From NCBI GenBank assembly GCA_902770195.1, contig CACXSA010000032.1:1-63276 (forward strand): DNA of 63,276 bases, read 5' to 3'. This DNA comes from an uncultured Prevotellaceae bacterium (GTDB lineage Bacteria > Bacteroidota > Bacteroidia > Bacteroidales > Bacteroidaceae). The position numbers and the translations under genes are program-made. Positions 1 to 10,038 of this stretch are shown one piece after another (within the stretch, counting starts at the first letter, position 1; every line of letters begins with the position of its first letter). The notes under the pieces were generated by a model that did not search any database, was not told the DNA's origin, and saw only the letters and a list, made by a program, of their open reading frames with translations.

Positions 1-3000
1 CACCACGTTGGGTGCGCCGGTGTGCCACTTGAAGGTATAGCAGCCGTCGGCATCGAGTACCAGCTGGTTCATCTTCAGGTCGTACACCTGTCCCACCTGC
101 TGGTTGTTGCTCTCGTCGGTCACCACGGCAATAATCTGCTGCACGTTGCTCATTTCGTTGGCGACGGTGACCACCTGGCCCGCCAATTTGATGGTGTCGG
201 TGACAACCTCTGCACCGTCGTAGTTGTGGTAGGTCTCGTAGCCGAAGACCTTCATCTGGTATTCGTCGCCCATCTGGTAGATGGGATAGCCGTACTTATA
301 GCTGACGGCACCGTTGTCGTCGGTCCACAGGTCGCTGATGGTGAACTTGCCCAGTGCGTCCTCGCCCTTGTATTCCTTCATGCCGAACACACCGGCGGGA
401 CTGCCCGGCTGACTGATGTCCATCCGGGGCTCAGCATAGTGGGTCTTCACCATCTTGGTGTTGTACGTGTAGTTGTGCCATACCGAGTCGCCCTGCTCGT
501 TGACCTGCAACAGCGAGTCGGTCATCTCCTTCAGCACGTTGCTCAGGTCTATCTGCGGCAGCGTGGTGAACTCGATGTTGTCCCTGTTGTTCTTCAGCAT
601 GATGCTCTTGGTGATGTATTTCAGCGGCGGCAGCAGGGCCGAGAACTCGCCCGTCTTCGGGTCTGTGTCTATATAGATGTACTTGGCGTCGCTGCCCTTG
701 CCTGCCCATGCGGTGCTCTGGATGGCGGTGGTGTCGCTCTGGAAGGGGCGTTCCTCGGTGCCCACCTGGTCGTTATAGTAGTTGAAGAGCAGGCTCTCGT
801 TGTTCAGCTTCAGCGTGATGCGGGCCGTGCCGATGTTGTTCTTCGAGGCGCCGAAGCCTACGGCCAGCGTGTCGTTGCGCTCACCGCCGCCCACACGGCC
901 CACGAAGTTGACCAGCGTAGAGTCCTGAAAATCGTAGGTTACAGGGGCGTTGAACTCGTACTTGCCCGTCAGCGGGAAGCGGCCCTTGCCCACCATCGTG
1001 TGCTCGCCAAGCTTGGCCTCCACATAGTGCTGGCCGATGGGCACGCTGATCAGGTAGCGGCCATTGGCATCGGTCTGCTGCACCTCGCCGTCGTTGGTCT
1101 GCAGCTGTCCGTCCACGTAGAACTGTATGCCCTCCACGGGGATGTTGGTGCCGGCGTAGGTGATACGTCCCTGCATAGGGAAGCTCGACACGTCCTCGAA
1201 GTCTTGTTGGCGGTCAGGCTCGTCGGACTGACGAACATGGTACGCGTGACGGGCGAGAACTCATGGACACCCAGCTCGGGCACTATCTTGTAGTTGGTAC
1301 CGCCCTGCTGGAAGGGCACACCTTTGATGATATAGTCACCCTCGCTGTCGGTCATGCCGTAGAGCTTCAGGTGCTGCGGACAGCTGGCGTCGGGCACCAC
1401 GTTGACGCCCACCTCGGGGTGGTTCAGCTGGTAGAGGCCGTCCTGACGGGCAATGTCGAAGGCGTAGCGCTGCACGCTCAGTCCCTCGTCGAAGGGCCAG
1501 TAGAGCACCATGCCGCTCTCCGTGCCGCCCTGGATGCGGATGTAGTTCTCGGTAATCTCTGCCTCGGTGAGGGCACGCTGCCACAGGCGCACGTCATCCA
1601 CAAAGCCCTTAAAGCCGCTGCCCTGCGAGCGTGTAGCTGCCGGACCGCCCAGGCTCAGCGTGGGCAGGGTGGCGGTGGTGCTGCTGACGGCATTCCACGT
1701 GGTGGCAGCCACCGTCATGGTGGCTTTCTGCAGGGTCTCCGAACCTACGTAGAAAGTCCATGTGCCGCCGCTGTAGGTGGCAGCGACGTGGGTGAAGTCG
1801 GTGTCATCGAACACGAGGTTGGTGAACTCCTTCACCGTCGTGCCGCCCTTCGAGCGGTCGATGGCATAGAGGTGGAAATGGCCTCCAGACTCTTTCACGC
1901 CCAACTCCAGGGCACCGGCCAACTGCAGCAGCTGCTGCTGGGCGGCACCGCCGGCAAGCGTACTCTGCGGGCGGGCCCACAATTGCAAGGTCAGCGGCTG
2001 CTGGCCGTTGAGCACATTGTCATATTTCTCGCTGTTGGCGCGCCACTGCAGACCCGCCCCTTCGCCGTCGATGCGGCGCGAGAGGAACTGCGGCTGGCTG
2101 TTAGCCTCGTCGGTGCTCGACTTGACGAGGTTCACCCTGACGCCTGCTACCGCCGTGCCCGAGCCGAAGGAGATGTGGCCCGTGATGGTGCCGCGGGCCT
2201 GCGAGAAGCCGGGGGTGACAACGGCATCGCTCTTCATCAACTGGTCGCCGCACTTGGCACCAAAGGCTTCCACCGTATATTCATAGTAGGTACCGGCCAA
2301 GGGGCGCGTGTCAGTATATTCATATTCCGTTGCCGTGCCGTGGACGCTGCTGGTCAGCTCCGTCCAGCTGTCGGGACCTTCAGCACCGATGGGGCGGCGC
2401 AGCACGCGGTAGTAGATGTCGTTGACAATGTCGGGGTTCTTCACCTTCCACTTCACCTTGACCTCCGTCTCCTCTGTTCCTGTCGTGGCGGTCACATCGC
2501 TGATGTAGCTGCCCGACGGCAGGGTGGTAGAGAGGGTGTCGCTGTAGATGACATCTTCGTCCACGGAGGTTTTGATGCGGTAGGTGATGGGGTCGCATAC
2601 CGTTCCGCTGAAGTGGGCGCTCGCCTCCGTCTGGTTGGGGTCGACGGGTATGGTCTCGGTCTTGGAGAGCCACGTCTTCTCACCGGTCTTCTTATATTCA
2701 ATAGTCCACGCCAGCCCATTGAGGGGGATGCTGTACTGCCACTTCAGGAACACATCCTTGTCGTAGGTCTTGTCCTGCGTCAGCGTGATGGGCACGTTCA
2801 ACTTGGTGCTCCCAGACTGCTCTTCCCACAGGTCGGTATTGTTGTGCGTGCGATTGTAGCCGGGTAGCTTAGTAAGGTTGTCCTTGTACTTGCTCTCCAA
2901 TATCGAGGGCAGGAAGATGACGCGATAGACGTACTGCTTGCCATAGATGATTTTCTCGTCTGTCAGGTACGACTGTGAGGCATTGCCTTCGAGCGAGCCG

Positions 3001-4292
3001 ACAAGCTCGTAGTTATCCGCCGCCTTTCCCTTTTCGTAGCGGATGACATACCACTTGCCGTCGTTGCGGCACTCAACGTCCATCGTATTCAATCCGTTGT
3101 AGCCCGTCACCTTCTCCTGACGCGTCCACTTCACAATGTTCTTCTTGTTCCATTTGTCAAACTCTACCGTCACCGATTTAGGCCGCGTGTAGGGCTTGAT
3201 GAAACCGTGTGCCACCGTTGGTTGGCTTGGTCTGAAAACTTGCTTGAAACCCCTATAACCAGGTATGCCGGGATCCCAAACACTGAAATTCGTGTCATAC
3301 TCGAAACCTCCCTGATAACTTATATAGACAGGCACGGTGTAGGCCCCCGTGGCCGATGCGGTTGATGTGGTCAGGGGCCAGTAACTGAATGCAACGTCCA
3401 TTAACCGTTTGTCTTTATTCGCATTTGAGATGGTGAAACCATCATTCATGTTGCCAAAGGAGGCATTGCTGTGTTTCTTGCCATTATCGTAGTAGTACAG
3501 GTCGAGGGTGTAGAATTCGTCTTCAAAACTTCCTGCTGAACTATAGGGTACGCCCGTTGCCTTGTAGGTCAGATTGCCCTCAGTGTCCCAGTCTATCGTG
3601 AGGTTGGGCATTGGTTTGTCCGCTGCAATGCCAGTGAATTGGAGATCTTTCTCGTATTTCACCCAATACATGGGTCCTCCATGCCTCAATACATTATAGA
3701 CGGTATGTTTCATAACGATGCGCTTTACACCGTCCTTATAAGCCTGAGCGCTGGGTGCATAACGTACCAAACAGGTTTTATCATCAACGTCTGGAGCGAG
3801 CACCACCAATATATTACCCCATGTATCGTCAACCAACTTATTAGAAACCGCGTACGTTTTATCAGTTTTTTCATGAGACCATGTGGCAACTAAATGCTCC
3901 ACATCGTCGGAGGTGACCACGGATATTTCACCGACGAATCTGTTATTAGCCTCATCTAAAATGGCATCTGAATAGAAATATGCCTTAATATAGAATTCCC
4001 AATAGGTATGCCAATTGTCCATGTTGAAAAAGTCGGAAGTCCAAAAATAGGGGTTGGTAAAATCTGCCAAGTAGTGATATTTTTGCGCTGTGAACTTGAC
4101 GTTATACTCTTTATCCCAGAGTGTTTTTTCCACATACCAATCCTCTGCCCACGCCGGAGTTACCCCCGCCACGAGCAGCATCAGCACGGCGACGAGCACT
4201 TGCAGCCCGAAGCCTCCGTGCCTGTTCTTTCTCTGTGTAGCCCCCGCCCTTTGGCACGCTGGCCACGATGATTGTCGTTGTGTTGTCTTCAT
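1..4292 (-). pseudogene. Large LamG-domain cell-surface protein, frameshifted, partial
   Basis: Reads leftward from ATG at 4292 and runs off the left edge. The N-terminus carries a basic stretch and a hydrophobic core ending in PAWAED, which fits a Sec signal peptide. The middle has fibronectin-III-like segments (about residues 500-700). A LamG/concanavalin-like domain follows at about 750-930 (FKGFVDDVRLWQRALT, then VLYWPFDEG), then a carboxypeptidase-regulatory-like fold (DSEGDYIIKGVPF). At about position 1202 the frame breaks: the first frame ends at 1050, while the other frame continues without a stop to base 1, starting DFEDVSSFPMQGRITYAG. Restoring one G (AAG to AAGG) joins the two. The role is probably an extracellular adhesin or structural protein; no enzyme motif is seen. 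The frameshift may be real or a sequencing error. Confidence 0.75.
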
Positions 4293-4469
4293 ATCGTTAT
4301 TTTTGTTTAGTTTATTATTGTTATTATTATCATTATCAGCAGTGGATGGTCACAAATGTATGGGCAAAAAACAATCGGACCTCCTTGCAAGTTTGCAAGA
4401 AAATCCGTACTGGTGTTTCTGCGATTAGTAGTGCCATAATAAATACGTATTTAAGTTAAAGATTCGGTG

Positions 4470-4477
4470 CAAAGATA
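4470..4477 (-). promoter_or_regulatory. -7 element for the LamG gene
   Basis: The minus strand reads TATCTTTG, matching the Bacteroidetes TAnnTTTG -7 box, about 180 bases before the ATG at 4292. No TTG sits at the right distance, so this is a weaker call than the other promoters in the window. Confidence 0.4.
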
Positions 4478-4534
4478 CGAAAAAAATCCAATTATTCTCC
4501 CATTTGGAAGAAAAAAACGCTGATAAACGGGCAC

Positions 4535-4562
4535 TAAAAAAGGAAGCCTGATTGACTTCCTT
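4535..4562 (-). terminator. Terminator after tRNA-Gln
   Basis: On the minus strand AAGGAAG and CTTCCTT form a 7-bp stem with a 9-base loop and are followed by a run of T. It lies 13 bases past the tRNA 3' end. Confidence 0.7.
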
Positions 4563-4574
4563 AAGTTATTATCG

Positions 4575-4645
4575 TTGTCCAAGGCGGATTCGAACCACCA
4601 CAAACAGAACCAAAACCTGTTGTGCTACCATTACACCATTGGACA
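4575..4645 (-). tRNA. tRNA-Gln (anticodon TTG)
   Basis: The acceptor stem TGTCCAA pairs fully with TTGGACA, leaving discriminator A. The D arm contains GTAATGGTAGCAC. The anticodon stem is ACAGG/TCTGT with loop TTTTGGT, giving anticodon TTG. The T arm contains GGTTCGAATCC. The length is 71 nt and CCA is not encoded. It has its own perfect promoter upstream and a hairpin terminator downstream, so it is a separate transcription unit next to tyrS. Confidence 0.95.
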
Positions 4646-4664
4646 ATCGTGCTGTTAACGGGTG

Positions 4665-4695
4665 CAAAGATAATAAAAATTTGGATTACAGCCAA
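4665..4695 (-). promoter_or_regulatory. Promoter of tRNA-Gln
   Basis: On the minus strand TTG, 20 bases, then TATCTTTG: an exact match to the Bacteroidetes primary sigma consensus, ending 20 bases before the tRNA 5' end. Confidence 0.8.
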
Positions 4696-4831
4696 ATTTT
4701 TAAATGAGAAATGAGAAATGATGAATGAAAAATGTAAATTAAGAAATGAAGAAATGCTTTCCGCTGATGTGGAGCACTTCCTCATTTAATCATTTTATCA
4801 TTTCAATTCCTCATTTCTCATTCCTCATTTC

Positions 4832-6072
4832 TCATTTAACAATGAGCAGATAATAATTCTTCTTACCTCGCTGTGCAAGCAGATACTTACCGTCGATCAA
4901 ATCATCACTGGTAACAGGACGGTTCTGATCGGTGAGTTTCTCCTTATTCAGCGATACGCCACCACCCTGCACCATCTTACGCATCTCACCTTTTGAAGGG
5001 AACACAGGAGCTACAGTGGTGAACATTTCAATAGCAGGCTGACCTAACTGATCCTTAGAAACCTCGAACTGAGGCACACCGTCAAACACATCAAGGAAAG
5101 TCTGCTCGTCAAGTTTCTCCAATCCCTCTTTGGTTGACTTACCAAACATGTTACCTCCTCAGCAAGACGCTTTTGCAGTACACGACGACCAGGATCCTGC
5201 TTGTGCTCCTCAACAAGGGCGTCAATGACTTCCTTCTCTAACGAAGTAAAGATCTTGATATACTTCTCGGCATCGTCGTCGCTGACATTGAGCCAGAACT
5301 GATAGAACTTATACGGGGTAGTACGCTTGGGGTCGAGCCAGATATTTCCGGACTCGGTCTTACCGAACTTCTTACCGTCGCTCTTGGTAATCAGCGGACA
5401 GGTCAGGGCAAAGGCTTCGTTCTCATAGCCCAAAGTACGACGGATCAGTTCCGTTCCAGTAGTAATGTTACCCCACTGGTCGTTACCGCCCAACTGCAAT
5501 TTACAGTTCTTGTGCTGATAGAGATAAAGGAAGTCGTAACCCTGCAAGAGCTGGTAGGTGAACTCTGTAAAGCTGAGACCGTCGCGCGCCGTACCGTTCA
5601 GACGCTGCTGAACACTGTCCTTAGCCATCATATAGTTCACCGTGATGTGCTTACCTACTTCACGGGCAAAATCCAAGAAGGTGAAATCTTTCATCCAGTC
5701 ATAGTTGTTCACCATCTCAGCGGCGTTAGCATCCTTCGACTCAAAGTCCAGGAACTTAGACACCTGTGCCTTGATGCACTCTTGGTTATGACGAAGAGTC
5801 TCCTCGTTCAGCAGGTTGCGTTCCTGCGACTTGCCCGAGGGATCACCAATCATACCGGTAGCACCACCCACCAGGATAATGGGCTTATGACCACAGCGCT
5901 GCAAGTGACGCAGCATCATGATACCACAAAGGTGACCGATATGGAGTGAATCGGCCGTAGGGTCGGTACCCAGATAGGCCGTTACCATTTCTTTTTGGAG
6001 CAGTTCTTCCGTTCCTGGCATCATCTGTGCCAGCATACCGCGCCATTTCAGTTCTTCAACAAAGTTCTTCAT
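4832..6072 (-). pseudogene. tyrS: Tyrosyl-tRNA synthetase, split by an out-of-frame deletion
   Basis: Charges tRNA-Tyr with tyrosine in the cytoplasm. The first reading frame (5044-6072) holds the class I catalytic core: the HIGH motif in SLHIGH and the KMSKS-equivalent KFGKT. After RLAEEVT (about residue 308) it goes out of frame and ends 34 residues later. The C-terminal S4 RNA-binding domain ([19 protein letters not shown]) lies in another frame, 4832-5149, beginning ATG TTT GGT AAG. Compared with the usual length of about 430 residues, roughly 17-19 linker residues are missing, so this is a deletion of about 50-57 bases and not a one-base slip. The S4 fragment has an SD-like AGGAGGT at 5153-5159 before its ATG. 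The gene is essential, so either a second copy exists, the halves work in trans, or the assembly is wrong. Confidence 0.85.
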
Positions 6073-6109
6073 TTATAATTTTCTTTTATCATTTTTCAAT
6101 TATCAATTC

Positions 6110-6352
6110 TCACGGCACTGGGTCATAGCCTGAACCGCCCCAGGGATTACATCTCAAGATACGCCATACCGCCAAAGCCAACCCTTTAAAAGGTCCATGC
6201 TTAATAAGAGCTTGTCGGGCATACTCGCTACAGGTGGGGGTAAAGCGACACGAAGGTCCCAACAATGGCGAGATACAAATCTGATAGAACCGGATGGGCA
6301 CTAAAAGCAACCAAACGAGTGCTCGTGACAGATAATGTAGCAACTGCTTCAT
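6110..6352 (-). CDS. yidD: YidD membrane protein insertion efficiency factor
   Basis: Small protein of 80 residues that assists YidC/Sec-dependent insertion of inner-membrane proteins. An amphipathic N-terminus ([14 protein letters not shown]) is followed by the family signature [19 protein letters not shown], with its conserved cysteines, and by [13 protein letters not shown] at the C-terminus. The length is typical. Its start overlaps the rnpA stop by 4 bases (ATGA), the classic rnpA-yidD coupling. tyrS begins 37 bases downstream. Confidence 0.96.
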   Translation of the reverse strand: MKQLLHYLSRALVWLLLVPIRFYQICISPLLGPSCRFTPTCSEYARQALIKHGPFKGLALAVWRILRCNPWGGSGYDPVP

Positions 6353-6744
6353 AGCTTCTCACCAATTCGACGCATCAACGATACCAACTTCTGCTCGATG
6401 GAAGAGGATGCCTCATGACAGTCAGACAACCACACACAAGCCATCAGCAACTGCTGATTGTCTGGCAGTGAACCTGTAAGCAATTCCTTATGACGACGGT
6501 AGGACTCACGAATCTGACGCTTTACCCTGTTGCGATCAACAGCATGTTTGAAATGCTTTTTAGGAACACTTATCAGCAACTGCACGGGTACCTCCCCCTG
6601 CTGACGCTCTCTAACCATATAGACCACACGCAGCGGAAAAGCTACCAGAGAGTGGCTGCCTCCACCACTAAAGAGCGTCTCTATCAGCTGTCTGCTGACC
6701 ATGCGCTCCTGTTTTGAAAACAATGAACGCCCGGTGTTAAGCAT
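6349..6744 (-). CDS. rnpA: Ribonuclease P protein component
   Basis: Protein subunit of RNase P, which with the M1 RNA trims tRNA 5' leaders. The 131 residues carry the family core: the central [22 protein letters not shown] matches the RNR signature that binds the RNA, and [18 protein letters not shown] fits the N-terminal strand. It starts 6 bases after hemD and overlaps yidD by 4 bases, so the set is one operon. Confidence 0.95.
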   Translation of the reverse strand: MLNTGRSLFSKQERMVSRQLIETLFSGGGSHSLVAFPLRVVYMVRERQQGEVPVQLLISVPKKHFKHAVDRNRVKRQIRESYRRHKELLTGSLPDNQQLLMACVWLSDCHEASSSIEQKLVSLMRRIGEKL

Positions 6745-6750
6745 ATTATC

Positions 6751-7500
6751 TTATCCTTGTTTCTCCAGCAGGAAATGCTGTAAGGCACTGGTCATTGAAG
6801 GATACTTCTCCATAGGAGCCTCCAAATCAAGGCGAAGACCTGCATCCTTTACAGCCTTGGCTGTTGCAGGACCAAAGGTAGCAATGGCTATCTCCCCCTG
6901 GTTGAAATCGGGGAAGTTCTTCGTAAGCGCCTCAATACCTGCAGGGCTGAAGAAAATCAGCATATCATAGTCGAAGTTCTTTATTTCCTCGGGAGTAAAA
7001 TCATTGCTCACAGTACGATACATCACACACTCACGATGCTTCAATTTCTTAGCGTCAAGCATCTGAGCTACACTGTCGTTATGCACATCGCTCATTGGCA
7101 CCAAGTATTTCTCCTGTTTATGCTTTGTCATCGTAGGAATCAGGTCATCAATCTTACCTGTTGTACCAAAGAACACCTTGCGCTTACGATACTGGACATA
7201 TTTCTGTATATAAAGTGAGATGGTCTCTGTCACACAGAAATACTTCATATCCTCAGGAATAGTGATACGCATCTCCTTTGCCAGCGTGAAATAATTATCA
7301 ATAGCATGGCGAGATGTGAAAACTACGGCAGTATAGTCAAGGATGTTAACTTTCTGCGCACGAAACTCTTTTGCTGTTATTCCCTCCACTTTGATAAAAG
7401 GACGGAATACCAGTTCTACCCCATAATTTGACGCAATATCATAATATGGTGACTTCTCACTTGAAGGCTTTGGTTGTGAAACCAAGATTTTCTTTATCAT
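6751..7500 (-). CDS. hemD: Uroporphyrinogen-III synthase family protein
   Basis: The HemD fold cyclises hydroxymethylbilane to uroporphyrinogen III in heme synthesis. The 249-residue protein shows the two-lobed pattern: ILVSQPKPSSEKSPYYD at the start, AVVFTSRHAIDNYF in lobe one, then MLIFFSPAGIEALTKNFP and IATFGPATAKAVKDAGL in lobe two, the most conserved part of the family. Bacteroidetes members in this locus are divergent, and no other heme gene is nearby, so the exact activity is inferred from fold and synteny. It lies 7 bases after the DUF4271 gene and 6 before rnpA. Confidence 0.82.
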   Translation of the reverse strand: MIKKILVSQPKPSSEKSPYYDIASNYGVELVFRPFIKVEGITAKEFRAQKVNILDYTAVVFTSRHAIDNYFTLAKEMRITIPEDMKYFCVTETISLYIQKYVQYRKRKVFFGTTGKIDDLIPTMTKHKQEKYLVPMSDVHNDSVAQMLDAKKLKHRECVMYRTVSNDFTPEEIKNFDYDMLIFFSPAGIEALTKNFPDFNQGEIAIATFGPATAKAVKDAGLRLDLEAPMEKYPSMTSALQHFLLEKQG

Positions 7501-7507
7501 CGATGTC

Positions 7508-8524
7508 CTAAAAATTTATTTTCAACATGTTCGCCGTAGCGTTCAAAACGCTCCATAGTAAAAGAAATGGTACCATTTCGAGCGCACAAAAGTACAAAAT
7601 AATTTGTAATTTAACGACATTTCGTTTAAAAAAGATGTTGTAGCACTTATAAATAGTCAATATTTTAATGATTATCAACACTACAACGGCATAAACAGAG
7701 GCACTGAACATGGAAATATCGAAATATCCTTTCACCATCATGACAGGAAACATAAAAACGCCCTCTGCACTTACAATAAACAAGAAAGAGCGCAGCCATT
7801 GTTTATTTCTTTTACCATCAAACAGTACTAAATTGGTAATCGAATAAAGAAGAACCTTCAGCACATAATAGGCTATGAAAATGCCCCAATATATCAGGAT
7901 CAGATAATAGGGAGAACGAAGTATGAAGGACTCTCCTATAAAATATAAGGTATAGAAATAGAATAGCAGCGAACAAAGCAGACATGACAAGAGAACGAGA
8001 AAGAACTGAAAGCGTAGCTCAACGGCTGTTTCGGACATCTCGGAAGCCACATCGTATGAGAAATAAAAGAAGGACTTTGCCTGACGCACCAAGAAATCCT
8101 TTACATTTGCAAAGGCCAACACCACCATGATCAGGCTGAACAGCAACAGGCCCGTCAGCAGATTGTCAGAATGAACAGTATAAGGAACGGGGTCTCCGGC
8201 AACACCGTTTCTGCCTCCCCGCAGTTCTGGATGAAAGAGGGAATCTTTGGAGAAGAACCCTTCGCGGTAATATTGCGGAAGATTAACATCCAACATATTA
8301 TGCCCTCTGTCATGCCCTGGCAGATGGAGCGTGTCGGGACGAGTACTCCAACGAATTTCCCCAGGTTTAAAGTGAGCCTGGATGGCAGAGTCCTGCTGCG
8401 CTGGGGTTGCATCAGGCGGCAACCAGCTCAGTACCTGTGCAGGAGTAAGAGGACGGTGGACAGTAACTGCCGAGTCACCCTCCACCGCCATATATTGCTG
8501 CTGTATGCTATCTTGAAGTTCCAA
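7508..8524 (-). CDS. DUF4271 family membrane protein
   Basis: Unknown function. The N-terminal 115 residues are soluble and proline-rich (PLTPAQVLSWLPPDATPAQQD). About seven hydrophobic segments follow, from LLTGLLLFSLIMVVLAFANV to the C-terminus. This architecture and its place between metK and hemD match the Bacteroidetes DUF4271 family. Translation may begin at TTG 8524, 5 bases after the metK stop, or at ATG 8491, twelve codons in; tight packing favours the first, codon preference the second. Confidence 0.82.
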   Translation of the reverse strand: MELQDSIQQQYMAVEGDSAVTVHRPLTPAQVLSWLPPDATPAQQDSAIQAHFKPGEIRWSTRPDTLHLPGHDRGHNMLDVNLPQYYREGFFSKDSLFHPELRGGRNGVAGDPVPYTVHSDNLLTGLLLFSLIMVVLAFANVKDFLVRQAKSFFYFSYDVASEMSETAVELRFQFFLVLLSCLLCSLLFYFYTLYFIGESFILRSPYYLILIYWGIFIAYYVLKVLLYSITNLVLFDGKRNKQWLRSFLFIVSAEGVFMFPVMMVKGYFDISMFSASVYAVVVLIIIKILTIYKCYNIFFKRNVVKLQIILYFCALEMVPFLLLWSVLNATANMLKINF

Positions 8525-8529
8525 AGTCT

Positions 8530-9789
8530 TTATAATGCAAATTCGCGCTTAATGTCCTCCACTCTATCCAGTTTCTCCCATGTGAAGAGTTCTACGTCAA
8601 TGGTCTTTGTCTCATGATAACGGCTCGTAAAAGTTTTCTTCACCACTTCACACTGCCGACCCATGTGACCATAGGCAGCCGTCTCCAGATACATGGGCTG
8701 TCGAAGTTTCAAGGTACGCTCAATGGCCTTCGGACGTAGGTCAAAGAGGTTTTCTATGTGCTTGGCTATCTCGCCGTCCGTCATCTTCACATGACTACGA
8801 CCGTAAGTATTGACATATATGTTCATGGGCTTAGCCACACCAATTGCATAGCTGATCTGAACCAGCATCTCGTCAGCCACCCCTGCAGCCACCATGTTCT
8901 TGGCAATATAACGGGCAGCATAAGCTGCTGAGCGGTCCACCTTGGAAGAGTCTTTTCCAGAGAAAGCACCACCGCCATGAGCACCCTTTCCTCCATAGGT
9001 ATCGACTATGATTTTGCGACCTGTCAAGCCCGTATCACCATGAGGACCGCCAATGACAAACTTGCCCGTCGGATTGACATAGTATTTGATGTCGTCACCA
9101 AAAAGGTTCAAGACTTTCTGCGAATGGATTTTCGATTTGACACGCGGTATCAGTATGTTGATGACATCCTCACGGATCTTTGCCAACATGCGCTCATCGT
9201 CCGTATCGAACTCATCGTGCTGGGTAGAGACCACGATGGTGTCAATACGTTCCGGAATGCCTGCATCACTATATTGGATGGTCACCTGACTCTTGGCATC
9301 GGGACGCAGATAAGTCATCTCCTTACCCTCCTTGCGAATCTCAGCCAGTGTACGCATCAACAAATGTGCCAAATCAAGCGAAACGGGCATCAACGATTCC
9401 GTCTCATTGGTAGCATAGCCAAACATCATGCCCTGGTCACCGGCACCCTGCTCGTCCTCGTTGCCATTATCAACACCACGATTGATATCCTCACTCTGTT
9501 CGTGAATAGCTGTCAGAATACCACAGGAATTGCCATCAAACTGGTATTCTGCTTTCGTATAACCAATTCTCTTGATGGTATTGCGTGCAATGGTCTGCAG
9601 GTCGATATACACTTCGCTGCGCACTTCACCCATGATGACCACCTGACCTGTTGTCACAAACGACTCACAAGCCACACGAGCCTGCTCATCATAAGCCAGG
9701 AACTGGTCCAGGATGGCATCACTTATCTGATCGGCCACCTTATCAGGATGACCTTCTGAAACCGATTCTGAAGAAAACAAATATGACAT
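8530..9789 (-). CDS. metK: S-adenosylmethionine synthase
   Basis: Makes S-adenosylmethionine from methionine and ATP in the cytoplasm. The start at 9789 gives [21 protein letters not shown], the canonical N-terminus with the catalytic HPDK motif; an in-frame extension upstream has no homology and overlaps the promoter. [12 protein letters not shown] and [16 protein letters not shown] are the two family signatures. The 419-residue length is normal. It heads the leftward operon metK-DUF4271-hemD-rnpA-yidD-tyrS. No SAM riboswitch is evident in the short leader. Confidence 0.98.
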   Translation of the reverse strand: MSYLFSSESVSEGHPDKVADQISDAILDQFLAYDEQARVACESFVTTGQVVIMGEVRSEVYIDLQTIARNTIKRIGYTKAEYQFDGNSCGILTAIHEQSEDINRGVDNGNEDEQGAGDQGMMFGYATNETESLMPVSLDLAHLLMRTLAEIRKEGKEMTYLRPDAKSQVTIQYSDAGIPERIDTIVVSTQHDEFDTDDERMLAKIREDVINILIPRVKSKIHSQKVLNLFGDDIKYYVNPTGKFVIGGPHGDTGLTGRKIIVDTYGGKGAHGGGAFSGKDSSKVDRSAAYAARYIAKNMVAAGVADEMLVQISYAIGVAKPMNIYVNTYGRSHVKMTDGEIAKHIENLFDLRPKAIERTLKLRQPMYLETAAYGHMGRQCEVVKKTFTSRYHETKTIDVELFTWEKLDRVEDIKREFAL

Positions 9790-9807
9790 AGTTGCGAATT
9801 TTGCGTG

Positions 9808-9838
9808 CAAAGGTAGTGCAAATCGAGCGAAATACCAA
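9808..9838 (-). promoter_or_regulatory. Promoter of the metK operon
   Basis: On the minus strand TTG, 20 bases, TACCTTTG, ending 18 bases before the metK ATG. It matches the Bacteroidetes consensus exactly and leaves a leader of only about a dozen bases. Confidence 0.75.
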
Positions 9839-9896
9839 ATTAATTTGGATATTTCCGAGATGCAGGCTACCTTCGACGAAGTCAAAGGTACGAATT

Positions 9897-9995
9897 TTAA
9901 ATGAGAAATGAGTAATGAGGACTCGACCCTTGGTCGCTTTGACCTTTAGGTCTAAGAATGAGAAATTAAAATGAGAAATGAGAAATACCCTCTCT
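9897..9995. repeat. Simple repeats of the AAATGAGAAATGAG type
   Basis: Several imperfect copies of aaatgagaaatgag flank a short stretch containing gaccttTAGGTC-like inverted sequence. The same motif recurs at 4702-4745 and, inverted, at 4788-4840. No gene is seen here. Confidence 0.6.
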
Positions 9996-10038
9996 CAAGA
10001 GTATTTCCCATTCTCTAAGTTCTTTCTGTATTTCCTTA

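Noticed and set aside
22-2867. Long open frames of 423 and 534 codons on the plus strand (22-1293 and 1263-2867).
   Set aside because: They lie antisense to the LamG gene in GC-rich DNA, have leucine/valine/histidine-biased composition, and show no domain. They are shadows.
5044-5159. Programmed frameshifting in tyrS.
   Set aside because: No slippery heptamer or downstream stimulator is seen, and a shift could not supply the missing linker residues.
9790-9900. SAM riboswitch before metK.
   Set aside because: The leader between promoter and ATG is only about a dozen bases and shows no conserved aptamer core.
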